NCBI RefSeq assembly: GCF_015477775.1
Contig: NZ_JADLQO010000018.1
Location: 1 to 64,000 of the forward strand
Source of the DNA: Nocardia abscessus
GTDB taxonomy: Bacteria > Actinomycetota > Actinomycetes > Mycobacteriales > Mycobacteriaceae
DNA: 64,000 nt
Direction: 5' to 3'
Positions within the stretch are counted from its first letter, which is position 1. Every line of letters starts with the position of its first letter. The notes beneath the pieces are model-generated. The model ran no database searches, was not told where the DNA came from, and worked only from the letters and a program-made list of their open reading frames with translations. Below are positions 1 to 8,583 of the stretch, in pieces. A program made the translations under genes and the position numbers.

Positions 1-419
1 GCCGTGACGACCTCGGGGTGGGCCAGCAGCGGCGGCTGCCATACCGAGTGTTTGGCGTGCGCGCACTCGTGTACCAGCGCACCCCACACCGCCGGGTAGT
101 TGTTGCGGTCGCTGTTGGTGGCCGGGTGCGCGTCGGCCGGGTCGATTTTCAGGCGGGAACCGTCGAGTTCGATGGCCGCCGCTTCCGGCACGAACACCGC
201 CGGGTGCCCGTACGCCGCGCCGGGGGCGATGCTCACGGTCAGGTCGTCACGGTCCGCGATCGGCGGGACCTCGGCGGTCATCGCGGCGGAGAGGGTGGCC
301 CATCCCCCGGTGACCGGTACCGATGCCGGGGCGGGTGTGGCAGGCGCGGCGGGGGCGGTGCCGGTGCCCTGGGTAGCGGGCGCGGCGGAGGTGGGGGTGG
401 TGATCACGTGGCCGGTCAT
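1..419 (-). CDS. Partial HExxH metallopeptidase-like protein (C-terminus outside window)
   Basis: An open frame runs from an ATG at 419 to the window edge without a stop, so the gene is cut by the window. The first 40 residues are Ala/Thr/Pro-rich and probably disordered. A folded part follows and ends with HECAHAKHSVW, which contains HExxH, the zinc-binding signature of gluzincin-type metallopeptidases. GAAAGG lies about 11 bases before the start. It is 38 bases downstream of a MoxR-type ATPase on the same strand; MoxR ATPases are commonly paired with VWA/metallopeptidase proteins, so a joint role in protein-complex maturation is an inference. The C-terminus, where a VWA domain would lie, cannot be seen. 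Confidence 0.7.
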   Translation of the reverse strand, partial: MTGHVITTPTSAAPATQGTGTAPAAPATPAPASVPVTGGWATLSAAMTAEVPPIADRDDLTVSIAPGAAYGHPAVFVPEAAAIELDGSRLKIDPADAHPATNSDRNNYPAVWGALVHECAHAKHSVWQPPLLAHPEVVT

Positions 420-457
420 GGCGGGCAATACCTTTCGTGTGCAGGGGCGCGGCGGGG

Positions 458-1672
458 TTAGAGGCGGGGGCCGAGGGCCAGGGGCGTGTGGCTGGTGCCG
501 CACACGGTTCTCACCACGGCGGCCACCACCTCGCGGTCCTCTTCCGGGGCGGCCCCGAGGAGGTTGGCAATGGCGGTGTCGGGGTCGGTGGCGGCGGCGA
601 TCTTGCGGAACGCCAACAGCTCGCGCAGCTGCGGGGCCCACCCGACCTCCCCCTTGGCCTGTCGGGCGGCCAGCTCGCGCGCCACCTTGACCGCGCGCCG
701 TTCCACCCCGAGCTGGGTGGCCAGGTCGAGGTCGCTGACCACCCGCACCTGGAACGCGAACCGCGAGCTCAACGCGTCGGACAGGATGGCCCCGTGCACG
801 CCGGGGTTGTGCCCGGCCACCACGAAGAAACCGGGCTCGGCCTTGACCACCTCGCCGGTAGCTTTGACCACCAGCTCTTTGCGCCCGTCCATCGCGGGAT
901 ACACCGCCGCCAGCACGGTTGGCGAGATGAGGGTCGCGTCATCGATGAACAGCACCCGGCCCTCTTTCATCGCCCGCACCAGCGGGCCGTCCATGAAAAC
1001 GAAACGCCCGTCCGGGGTTTGGGTGTACTCCCCCACGAAGTCGGCGACCGTGGTGTCCCCGTCGCCCTGCACCGTCAACAGGTCCCCGTAGGCGGCCTCG
1101 ATGAGCGAGGTCTTACCGGTGCCGGGCGGGCCGTACAGCAACACCGGCACCTCGGCCGCGCGCATGGTCCGCAACACATCCACATCGGCGCGCCCGGCCA
1201 ACTTCCGCACGTGGTAGTCCTGCCCGTTCGGCCGGGCCACCGTGTTACCCGTGCGGGCCGGAGCCGCCGGGGTGTTGACAGGCGCGGCCGAGGCGGGAGT
1301 AGCGGCCGAAGTGGTGTTCTTCTTGGCCCGGCGGCGGGCCGGTTTCGCCGCCTTACTGGCGGCCGGGGCTGCCGGGATGGCAGGCGCAGCCGGTGCTGGG
1401 GCGGCGGCGGTGGCCGTGGTGGCGGTGGCGCGGTAGCGGCGCGGGGCCGCCGAGGTGCGTTCGGCGTGCCCGGCGGCGGTCAGCGATTCCAGCGCGTTGC
1501 CGACCGCGCCGGAGGACCGGCCGAGCCCGTTGGCAATCTCACGCGGGGACTGTTCGCGGGCCGGGTCGGCGGCCAGCGCGGCGGCAACCATGCGCCGGAG
1601 TTCGCCGTTGGGCAGGCGACCGGCGGCCGGTGCAGCGGTAGTGGCGGGGGCGGTGGCGGGTGTGGTGGGCAT
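458..1672 (-). CDS. MoxR-type AAA+ ATPase
   Basis: A 404-residue AAA+ ATPase. The first ~170 residues contain an HTH-like segment (near ANGLGRSSGAVGNALES) followed by a long Ala/Pro/Lys-rich linker. The AAA core has a Walker A GPPGTGKTS, a Walker B-like VLFIDDA, and a sensor I region with AGHNPG, as in the MoxR/CbbQ class. Such ATPases act as chaperones or remodelers for a partner VWA or metalloprotein, here probably the gene at 1-419. The frame is open further upstream to 1852, but the ATG at 1672 is preceded by AGGAG at good spacing and begins the typical Ala/Pro leader, so it is preferred. Confidence 0.85.
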   Translation of the reverse strand: MPTTPATAPATTAAPAAGRLPNGELRRMVAAALAADPAREQSPREIANGLGRSSGAVGNALESLTAAGHAERTSAAPRRYRATATTATAAAPAPAAPAIPAAPAASKAAKPARRRAKKNTTSAATPASAAPVNTPAAPARTGNTVARPNGQDYHVRKLAGRADVDVLRTMRAAEVPVLLYGPPGTGKTSLIEAAYGDLLTVQGDGDTTVADFVGEYTQTPDGRFVFMDGPLVRAMKEGRVLFIDDATLISPTVLAAVYPAMDGRKELVVKATGEVVKAEPGFFVVAGHNPGVHGAILSDALSSRFAFQVRVVSDLDLATQLGVERRAVKVARELAARQAKGEVGWAPQLRELLAFRKIAAATDPDTAIANLLGAAPEEDREVVAAVVRTVCGTSHTPLALGPRL

Positions 1673-2415
1673 TGCGACTCCTGCAATTCCGTTCCGAATT
1701 CGCGCCGGTTTTCGGCATACGTGCGGCGTGGCCGCCATTCGGATTTCTGCGAATTTCCCGGCGAATTCCGGGAACGGGGTCGACGCTAGCTCGACCTGGA
1801 ACAGCCTCACAACCCTAAAAAGTGTGCGAATTTCAGGAATTTTTCCGGACAACGGCGAGTCCAGCAGTGCAATATGAAAATGAAACGCGCACGTCGATAG
1901 CCTCGGGCAGCGACAGGCGGCCGAACATGCGAACCGAATAAGCGATCATTAGAAAAAAAGAATGAGAAAAGGAGGCGAATAGAACGGTGAGCAGCAGCAG
2001 AATAAGGACACAGGCCAGAGGCCGGGAGAGCCACGGACGAGACCGGCGACGCATGTCTATACGGCTTTGCGTATAGACAATCCACGCTGATATCCACACG
2101 GATATCTCCGCCTTGACCTGCGGGTTCGACGGGCAGGGGTAGGTCAATTTGACCTACCCACCGAATAGCGCACGGAACCTAGCCCTCGAACGATGCACGG
2201 ATCGATTTTCATCGAGCCACCCAGCGCACTCGAACCATCGACCCGGCGCACAAATCAATTGATAGCAGCGAGAAGGCGTGCCATTTTCGGCCAGTGAGGG
2301 GCGGCATCGGGGATTTCGCCACACGTCATTTCAAGTCGTTTCCGCTATCGTAGCAATTAAATTCGTGGATTGATCGTCAAACGTCGAACAGGGAATGCCT
2401 GGGGCTGGATCGTCT
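1673..2415. other. Intergenic region with three inverted repeats
   Basis: There is no convincing gene here. The minus-strand frames at 1807-2147 are short, lack family features and change composition along their length. The stretch is richer in A/T than its neighbours and holds three perfect inverted repeats between 2054 and 2159. It lies upstream of the MoxR operon and downstream of the ParA/BTAD gene, so it probably carries the MoxR operon promoter. Confidence 0.6.
2054..2159. promoter_or_regulatory. Cluster of three perfect inverted repeats (operator-like)
   Basis: Three perfect inverted repeats occur within 106 bases. TGTCTATACG pairs with CGTATAGACA (2054-2063 and 2070-2079, 6-base spacer). 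GATATCC pairs with GGATATC (2089-2095 and 2100-2106). GGGTAGGTCAA pairs with TTGACCTACCC (2137-2147 and 2149-2159, 1-base centre). The arms differ in sequence, which suggests binding sites for different regulators or a plasmid/ICE control region. Function is inferred from symmetry only. Confidence 0.5.
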
Positions 2416-4245
2416 CTATTTCGTGGTGCGGCGGAGCTGTTCCAGGAGCTGCCTGGTTTCGGGGCTGGGGGTCTGGCCGATTTCGGCGAGTGCGTGTGTC
2501 AGGAGTGAGTAGGTGCGTGTGAGGGCGGCGTATTCGCCGAGGCGGGCGTGCAGGCGGAGAATGTCTTGCCAGACGGTTTCGTTGTAGGGGTCGCTCTCGA
2601 CCGTTGTCTCGAGCAGGCCCAGGGTGGTGCGGGGGTCGCTTTCGGTGTTGCGGGTGGCCAGCCAGCTCAATGCATTGAGGGCGTTGCGTCGGGCCGATTC
2701 GCGCAGAGCTTCCACCCACGTGTCGGTGAGGTCGCTGGCCAGTTCGCTGGTGGCGAGGTCGGCGATACGGCGGGCGGCGGCGGCCTGGTCGGTGTCGCTG
2801 CTGGCACGGCGGCGTTCGGCGACGGCGGCGTTGAAGTCCCAGTAGTCGACGCTGACCAACATGCCCGAGAGGCGGTAGTGCAGCCGGTCGTCGGCGAGCA
2901 GGCCGGTGATCTGCCCGCCGGTGGCGGTACTGATGGAGGTGCGCAATCGGCTCAAGGTGTTGGCGAGTGCGCTGGTGCCCCGATCCCGTGGGCGACGCTC
3001 GCCCCACAGCATGTCGATCAACTGGGATCGGGATAGCCCGTCCGGGTGCAGGGCGAGCACAGCCAGCAGCTCCCGGCTGCGGGGCTGCAACGGTCTCGTG
3101 ATCTCCACGCTCTCAACGCCATCGGAGCCGCGCCAGAAGATCCGCGTCGGCCCGAAGATCCGCAACGCCAGGGCAGGCGCAGCCTCCTGGGACGGGTCGG
3201 CACGTGGGGAGTCCGTGGGCTCGGGGTCGACGCCGGACTCGGGCGCTGTCGCGAGGTCGTTCTCGCCGTGCTGGCCGGCATCCTCGGCCCCGCTGCTGAG
3301 GGCGGGCTCGGCGACGAGCGGGAGCGCGAGAGCATCGGCGAGTTCCTCGACCGCAGGCTCGGGTGCGCGCGGGTGGGGTGAGGGCGCAGGCGCCTGTTCG
3401 AGGGGGTAGATCCTCGGCGGGCTGGCCTGGTGGCGGGTCGGGCGATCTTGGCGGGCGGTAGGGCGCGTGGGCGGCGGCGCGAGCCGGTCGCGGCGGGCAG
3501 GCGCGCGGAGCTGGAGGTCCAGTGCCATAGCGATGCGGCGGGCTGCCGGGATCAGGTGCGGGCGGCGGCGCGGCGCGCGGCTGCCGTGTAGCAGCGCCTC
3601 GGAACCGGCCCGGTTGGAGGGCACGGTACCCAGCAGCGGGAGCCCGAGGGCGGCAGCGAACTCGCCGCGGGCACTGGCACCGACGAGCACGATTCCCCGG
3701 TGGCGGCTGTGGCGTGTGAGTGAACGGATGCTGCGGGCGGCCAGCTCGGGGTCGCTGTGCTCGGCGCGCACGACGACCAGGCAGGCATCGGCGGCGGCCA
3801 GGACCGGGTCTGGGACCGAATCCGGCTCGGGGACACCGCAATCTGCGAGCACCGTCGCCCCCAGGGCGGCCCAGCTCGCCTGTGGACCGGCCAGCAGCGC
3901 GGCGGCCGGAAAGGCTCGGTCGGCGTCGCGGTGCGGTGGCGCGGCCAGTAGCGCCTCCCCGCCGGGCAGGAACTGCACGTGCTGAGCCAGGCGTTCCGGG
4001 TCGATCGGCTCGCCGGGAGCGGTGATCCGGGCAAGGCTCGCTAAGCCCAGATACGGGTCAGCGCCGACCATTTCGGCGAGCTGCCCGCCTGCGGGGTCGG
4101 CTTCCACGATCAGCGCGGGTTCTGGGCCGGGCCAGGTGTGGGCGAGGGCGAGGGTGGTTGTGGTGGTTCCGGCGCGTGGGCTCAGGCCCGCGAGGGCGAT
4201 CAATAGCGGCGCCTGCGAGCCCGCAACCGGCTCTGCGGCGCTCAT
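2416..4245 (-). CDS. ParA/MinD-like P-loop domain fused to a SARP-type BTAD regulator
   Basis: A 609-residue protein. Residues ~12-200 resemble a ParA/MinD-type NTPase (VEADPAGG, ADACLVVVRAE), but the P-loop reads GLSPRAGTTTTT and lacks the Walker A lysine. A Pro/Arg-rich linker follows. Residues ~360-450 form a winged-helix part (LLAVLALHPDGLSRSQLIDM) and ~460-609 a bacterial transcriptional activator (BTAD) domain of the AfsR/DnrI/RedD class. Such fusions occur on actinobacterial plasmids and integrative elements. The start at 4245 is preceded by GAGG; the longer upstream frame is Arg/Pro shadow sequence. A role in activating a secretion or transfer operon is inferred. Confidence 0.8.
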   Translation of the reverse strand: MSAAEPVAGSQAPLLIALAGLSPRAGTTTTTLALAHTWPGPEPALIVEADPAGGQLAEMVGADPYLGLASLARITAPGEPIDPERLAQHVQFLPGGEALLAAPPHRDADRAFPAAALLAGPQASWAALGATVLADCGVPEPDSVPDPVLAAADACLVVVRAEHSDPELAARSIRSLTRHSRHRGIVLVGASARGEFAAALGLPLLGTVPSNRAGSEALLHGSRAPRRRPHLIPAARRIAMALDLQLRAPARRDRLAPPPTRPTARQDRPTRHQASPPRIYPLEQAPAPSPHPRAPEPAVEELADALALPLVAEPALSSGAEDAGQHGENDLATAPESGVDPEPTDSPRADPSQEAAPALALRIFGPTRIFWRGSDGVESVEITRPLQPRSRELLAVLALHPDGLSRSQLIDMLWGERRPRDRGTSALANTLSRLRTSISTATGGQITGLLADDRLHYRLSGMLVSVDYWDFNAAVAERRRASSDTDQAAAARRIADLATSELASDLTDTWVEALRESARRNALNALSWLATRNTESDPRTTLGLLETTVESDPYNETVWQDILRLHARLGEYAALTRTYSLLTHALAEIGQTPSPETRQLLEQLRRTTK

Positions 4246-4315
4246 GAGGGCATCCTCGTGCCCGCTGCGACCCGATCGCGCGGCAGTGGTCGGCGGACGG
4301 GGGCCTGGGTGGTGG

Positions 4316-5071
4316 TCATCCTTGCCTCTGGACGTTGCTGATGAGCAGCCCACCGCCCTCGCCGGGGCGGGTGTTGATGAGCTGGAGGTAGTCCATCCGT
4401 TGCCGGTCCGGGCGCAGCTCGACCACGTGCACGTTCGCGGTCGACTCCGAGATCGGGGTTACGGCAACGCAATGGGTCGCGCCCGCCGGGATCGAGGCGA
4501 TCCCCGCGGCGAGTCCATCGGCGGCGATACCGGACTCGGGTGCGAGCAGCCGCATCGCGGCCTCGGCGCTGCGATCGATGTAGTAGGCCGCCTCGAACGC
4601 CGCGATCACCCCCGCCACGGTCGCGGTGGTATCTGCGCGACGGTCGGTGACCGTCGTCCCCGACAGCCCGGTGCACGCCCCCTCAGCCGCCGACGTGGCA
4701 CTCGGCGGGAGCGCCGTGGCCGAGAGCCGATCACCGGCATCGCGTGTATCACTGGCCCCTACGGCGACCAGACCGATCATCACAGCCACGCTGGCCGCCA
4801 ACGCTGCCCACACGCGCCACGACACCCGTTCGCGGGCATTGATGCGCCCCAGCACCCCTACGCCCGTGTCGGGCGCGTCAGGAGTCTGCGCCACCGCGAC
4901 CAGCCAGCGGTCCCGCCGCATCGAGATTCGCGAACCCGGCTCGGCCCCGGTCTCGGAATCGAGACCGGGGTCGGGGCTGGGCACCAGACGCAGGTCCGGT
5001 CCCGTGCGGGGTTGGTCGAGCCAGGCCCACCGGTCGTCCTCACCGGATTCGGGCTCCTTGTGATAGTTCAT
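4316..5071 (-). CDS. Single-pass membrane protein with extracytoplasmic domain
   Basis: A 251-residue protein with a polar, acidic N-terminus (~85 residues), one hydrophobic membrane segment at ~86-106 (VWAALAASVAVMIGLVAVGA) and a ~145-residue C-terminal domain that would face outside. The helix-rich start of that domain followed by strands (GVIAAFEAAYYIDRSAEAAM) looks NTF2/VirB8-like, as in many actinobacterial transfer or Mce-associated proteins; this is an impression, not a firm match. The ATG at 5071 has GAGG just upstream, and the longer frame above it is Arg/Pro-rich shadow. It lies 70 bases before the ParA/BTAD gene on the same strand. Confidence 0.75.
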   Translation of the reverse strand: MNYHKEPESGEDDRWAWLDQPRTGPDLRLVPSPDPGLDSETGAEPGSRISMRRDRWLVAVAQTPDAPDTGVGVLGRINARERVSWRVWAALAASVAVMIGLVAVGASDTRDAGDRLSATALPPSATSAAEGACTGLSGTTVTDRRADTTATVAGVIAAFEAAYYIDRSAEAAMRLLAPESGIAADGLAAGIASIPAGATHCVAVTPISESTANVHVVELRPDRQRMDYLQLINTRPGEGGGLLISNVQRQG

Positions 5072-5136
5072 GCACCTCACCACCTCGGAAATCTTTCTCG
5101 GACTGAATGATTCGCCCATGTTGGCGTGCCGCCACG

Positions 5137-5179
5137 CGGCCCTGCCCGCACCGGGCGAGGCCAGGTGCGGGCAGGGCCG
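5137..5179. terminator. Strong 16-bp hairpin between lipase and membrane-protein genes
   Basis: Bases 5137-5152 pair perfectly with 5164-5179 (CGGCCCTGCCCGCACC and its complement) around an 11-base loop. No T-run follows on either strand. It fills the gap between the lipase stop at 5194 and the next start at 5071, so it probably ends or attenuates transcription of the lipase operon. Confidence 0.6.
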
Positions 5180-5193
5180 TCTTGGGAAAACGG

Positions 5194-6342
5194 TCATCGG
5201 CGGCTCGCGTGCTCGCGGTGCTCGCCTTCGCCGCCGATCGTCCCGTCGCCTCGCGAGCCCCGCCGGCCTGCGATGTCCTCGCCGAGTCTGGCGAGGACAT
5301 CCCTGGTCGCGGTGGCCGCCGTATCGCGGTGGCCGCTCTCGTACTCGCGCCAGCTGACCTGAGTGCCGCGTTGGCGGTAGGCCATGAGGGTGCGACGTCC
5401 CGCCGACACGGGAACGATGGCATCCAGCCCACCGTGGTAGAGGTGCAACGGCATCCCGTGGCGGGTGTGGGCGAGGGTCTCCATCGCCAGTACCCGCCGC
5501 CACCAATGATCGTTCCAGGGATCGGGACGACGGCACCAGTGCGCCACCGGCTGCGGGAACTGTTGCAGCAGTTCAGCGGCGGTGAGGTGCTGAGCCTGCT
5601 CGACAGCGCGCGCCCCGTCCTCCGACAGCACGTGACGCAGCGGCAGGTGCTCATAAGCGCGGGCAAGGCCGACCAGGGCGGCGAGCCCGAGGCCCGTGGC
5701 CTCGCCGCGGGTGAACGCCGGTGCCAGGGCGGCGAGGTCGGAGGCCACGGCTCCGGCGGCGATACCACACAGGTCCAGCTCCGGCGCGTACCACGGCTGC
5801 AGTTCCCCGGCGGCGGCGACCACGCGCCCGCCATCGGCGTATCCCCAGGCCACCACCGGCGCGACCGCGACACCGAGATCCGCGCCCCGATACACCGCTC
5901 GCGCGAGGTCCAGCACGCTCCGGGCTCCGGCGCGGGCGGCGAGGAAGGTGTGCGGGCCGCCTCCGGCGATGCCCAGGCCCTCCCCGTCCGGGATCGCCAC
6001 CACCCAGCCTCGCGCAAGGGCGGCCTCGATACCGGTGGTGTCGGGTTCGGCACCGATCGCCAGCAGTTGCGACGGCGCACAGACCCCGCCCAGGCCGCGA
6101 AACTCAGGGCAGTACACCAGGATCGCGGTCGCGCCCGGGACCGCGATGGTCTCAGGGATTAGCACGATCCCCGAGGCCGCAATGGTTTCGGAGCGGGCGT
6201 TGGCCGTGGCGTAGACGACCTGCCACGCCCCCCGCGCCTCGCTCAGCTGCGCGACAAACACCGGCCGTGTGCGCACCAGGTCCCCGGGGCGGTAGCCATC
6301 GAGGGTCGTAACGTTGTAGAAGTCGTTGCTGTCGGTGGTCAT
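5194..6342 (-). CDS. Secretory-lipase-like alpha/beta hydrolase (PF03583-like)
   Basis: A 382-residue alpha/beta hydrolase of the actinobacterial secretory lipase type. It begins with the family's FYNVTTLDGYRPGDLVRTRPV-like start and has the SGIVLIPE and AIPDGEGLG segments. The nucleophile region reads GYADGG, where the usual elbow is GYSQGG, so the usual serine appears to be replaced by alanine. The C-terminal HGGLDAIVPVSAGRRT and YESGHRD supply the acid and histidine expected in this family. No signal peptide is seen from this start. The ATG at 6342 has GGGAG upstream and overlaps the cutinase stop by four bases (ATGA), so the two are translationally coupled. The missing serine makes catalysis doubtful. 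Confidence 0.8.
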   Translation of the reverse strand: MTTDSNDFYNVTTLDGYRPGDLVRTRPVFVAQLSEARGAWQVVYATANARSETIAASGIVLIPETIAVPGATAILVYCPEFRGLGGVCAPSQLLAIGAEPDTTGIEAALARGWVVAIPDGEGLGIAGGGPHTFLAARAGARSVLDLARAVYRGADLGVAVAPVVAWGYADGGRVVAAAGELQPWYAPELDLCGIAAGAVASDLAALAPAFTRGEATGLGLAALVGLARAYEHLPLRHVLSEDGARAVEQAQHLTAAELLQQFPQPVAHWCRRPDPWNDHWWRRVLAMETLAHTRHGMPLHLYHGGLDAIVPVSAGRRTLMAYRQRGTQVSWREYESGHRDTAATATRDVLARLGEDIAGRRGSRGDGTIGGEGEHREHASRR

Positions 6343-7577
6343 GGGTGGCTCCCGGCCAGATCGTGGGCGAGTGCGGTCAGCCACGCGATGCCGCTGGCGA
6401 GCTGTCCGGCGGCGGCGTAGCCGGTGTGGCGGCCGTGTATGTCGGCGTAGCGGAGCCATACCGCCGGATCGAGTAGGTCGGCGTTGTCGCCGACCAGCTG
6501 GCCCCACACAGCGGACAACTGCCCTGCCAGTTTCGGCAACTGCCCGACCGGGTCGGAGGCCACCACCCCGGTGATCTGTCCCCACCGCGCCGTCGCGGCA
6601 GCCGTCTCGTCCGGACCGGGACGTGGAGTGCGGGGGTCGGAGGCGTCGGTGAGCCGGTCGGCCAGACTCGCCGCGGGCACGTAATCGACGACGCCGGGTC
6701 CGATTCGGAAGTCGCTGTTCACCACGGTGGTCCAAGCGTCACCGAGCACACCCGACAGCAGCGCCTGGACCGAGCCGAGCGCGGCCACCGGATCACGCAG
6801 ATCCGCCTGGGCAGCGACCTGGGCGGCCACCCGCAACAGGGCGGCGCGATCGGGTGCCGAGCAACTCAAGTCACCCTCGACACAGATATCGGCCACCCGC
6901 CCGGTCAACGCCCCGTACTCGACACCCTCGCCGGTGGCGATGCCGCCGCCGGATGCCGGGGCGGTGGTGATCGCCACTCCCGACACCGCCGCCCCCGTGG
7001 TGCCGGGGGCGGGGTCGGGGGTGTGCTGACCAAGACGGCCGGGGATCACCGGAGATCCCGGGGCGCGATCGGGATCGGAGTAAAGCGCGATACCCGCCAC
7101 CCGCTCGGGCGGGACAGGTCCCTCGCCCGCGCCGACAGCTCGCGCGAACTCCGACACCACCTGCGCACCCTGGGAATACCCGACCACAGCCAGGGCGGTG
7201 GCGGGGCAGTCGGCGGCGATCCGGGCGGCAGTGGCCGTGAGCGCGACCAGGCCCTCGCCCACTGAGGCCGCGTAGGAGTCGGGGCCGCCGCCGGTCCCGA
7301 CCGCGCCACCGAACCCGGCGGGATAGGCGATGTAGGTGCGCGCCACCAGATCCGGGACAGCGGCCACCACCGGGCCGAGCAGGAATCCGAGCATCCCGGT
7401 GTCGGCGATCGGGGATGCGCCTGGCGAGGACTCGCCGGTGCCCTGCACCCCGAGGACCCACAGCACAGGGCAGCCCGGCCCGGTCGAGGGAGGCTGCGCC
7501 GACACCGAGCCCGGCGTGCACAGCGCGCTCGTGCAGGCCGCCAGCACGGTGGCGGTGAGGAGACGGAGACCGGTCAC
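6339..7577 (-). CDS. Secreted or lipid-anchored cutinase-family esterase
   Basis: A 412-residue cutinase-family protein, longer than the ~220 residues of simple cutinases. The N-terminus is a signal peptide with LAAC at 12-15, which could be a lipobox; alternatively it is cleaved after SVSA. The catalytic set is visible: GYSQGAQV (Ser), DICVEGDLSCS (the Cys-flanked Asp of cutinases) and YADIHGRHTGY (His). The ~120 residues between the Asp and His regions are an insertion relative to simple cutinases. Actinobacterial relatives hydrolyse esters or lipids outside the cell. The gene overlaps both neighbours by four bases, in the middle of a coupled three-gene secretion operon. Confidence 0.88.
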   Translation of the reverse strand: MTGLRLLTATVLAACTSALCTPGSVSAQPPSTGPGCPVLWVLGVQGTGESSPGASPIADTGMLGFLLGPVVAAVPDLVARTYIAYPAGFGGAVGTGGGPDSYAASVGEGLVALTATAARIAADCPATALAVVGYSQGAQVVSEFARAVGAGEGPVPPERVAGIALYSDPDRAPGSPVIPGRLGQHTPDPAPGTTGAAVSGVAITTAPASGGGIATGEGVEYGALTGRVADICVEGDLSCSAPDRAALLRVAAQVAAQADLRDPVAALGSVQALLSGVLGDAWTTVVNSDFRIGPGVVDYVPAASLADRLTDASDPRTPRPGPDETAAATARWGQITGVVASDPVGQLPKLAGQLSAVWGQLVGDNADLLDPAVWLRYADIHGRHTGYAAAGQLASGIAWLTALAHDLAGSHP

Positions 7578-8431
7578 GGCTGGCCCACCCCCACTCCGGC
7601 ACCGAACCCCGCGCCCACCGTGCCACCGGCCAGCGCGCCGACCACGGCGGCGGGAACACCGGCCACGATCGCGCCCGCGACAGCGCCCGCTGCCGCGCCC
7701 AGCGCGGTACCGGCCACACCGGAGGTGATCGTGCCGATGACCGGCACGGTCACCACGGTGCCCAGAGCGGCACCGGCGATACCGCCGATCGTGCCACCGG
7801 CCAGCCCGCCCGCGACCGCGCCCGCTGCCGCCGCCGGTGCACCCGCCAGTGCGCCTCCGATCGCACCACCGGCCCCCGCCCCGGCGATCGTCGCACCGGC
7901 CACCCGATCAGAACGACCCGCCGGGATCCCGATCGAGTCCAGGAACGTCGCAGCCTGCGCTTCCAGGTTCGCGGCGGTGGTGTTGACACCGTCACGGACC
8001 TCCGGAGGCACCCAGTCCGGTGACGGCCTCTCCCACTGGCCGATTCGGATCGTGTCCGGCGGGGCCTCGATCGGCGCTACCGGAGGCACCGGTTCCGGTG
8101 AGTGCAGCTCGACCACCTGCACCGGCGGCGCGGGAGCAGGTGGAGGCGCCGGGCGCGGGACCGGGCCGTTGCGGACCTCGGGAGGCTGTTGCGGATACAC
8201 AGCGGGTTCGGGCGGCGGCAGATCCGGCGGTGGGGGCGGGGCGGGGGCAGCGGTTCCGGGCTGGACCGGGGCGGTGACTCCGGGCTGGTCGGCGATCGGA
8301 TCCAGCGTCACAGCACTGGCGTGCGGCGCGGCCAGCATCATCACCACCGGCACAGCGCCGACAGCCAACACACGGCCACCCCACAGCAGCCGACCCCCGT
8401 ACGCGAGGGATGTATTCCCGTTTTCGGGCAC
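7574..8431 (-). CDS. Secreted proline-rich protein with C-terminal glycine-zipper segment
   Basis: A 285-residue protein starting at a GTG (8431) that has GAAAGG about ten bases upstream; a longer frame reaches 8494. A signal peptide ends near PHASA. Residues ~45-140 are Pro-rich and likely extended through the cell wall. The last ~110 residues are a chain of Gly/Ala repeats (GAGAGGAIGGALAGA type) with GxxxG spacing, as in membrane-inserting glycine-zipper proteins. Its stop overlaps the cutinase start by four bases, so the protein may anchor or help export the cutinase and lipase; that role is inferred from context only. Confidence 0.75.
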   Translation of the reverse strand: MPENGNTSLAYGGRLLWGGRVLAVGAVPVVMMLAAPHASAVTLDPIADQPGVTAPVQPGTAAPAPPPPPDLPPPEPAVYPQQPPEVRNGPVPRPAPPPAPAPPVQVVELHSPEPVPPVAPIEAPPDTIRIGQWERPSPDWVPPEVRDGVNTTAANLEAQAATFLDSIGIPAGRSDRVAGATIAGAGAGGAIGGALAGAPAAAAGAVAGGLAGGTIGGIAGAALGTVVTVPVIGTITSGVAGTALGAAAGAVAGAIVAGVPAAVVGALAGGTVGAGFGAGVGVGQP

Positions 8432-8583
8432 GACAAATAACCCTTTCGATCGAATGAGAAAGGAGAGGAAAAGATCAGAAAATGCGCGTGACAACGCGCG
8501 AGAAACGACGGATTCCCCGGCCGCCGACCGCAGCCGGGGGACCCGTCGCCGTATTCCTCATGTCAGAGGAATGGCATGGCTGA

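Noticed and set aside
437..1789. Long plus-strand frame of 450 codons opposite the MoxR gene
   Set aside because: Arg/Gly/His-rich shadow of a GC-rich gene; no domain, and the minus strand has clear AAA+ motifs.
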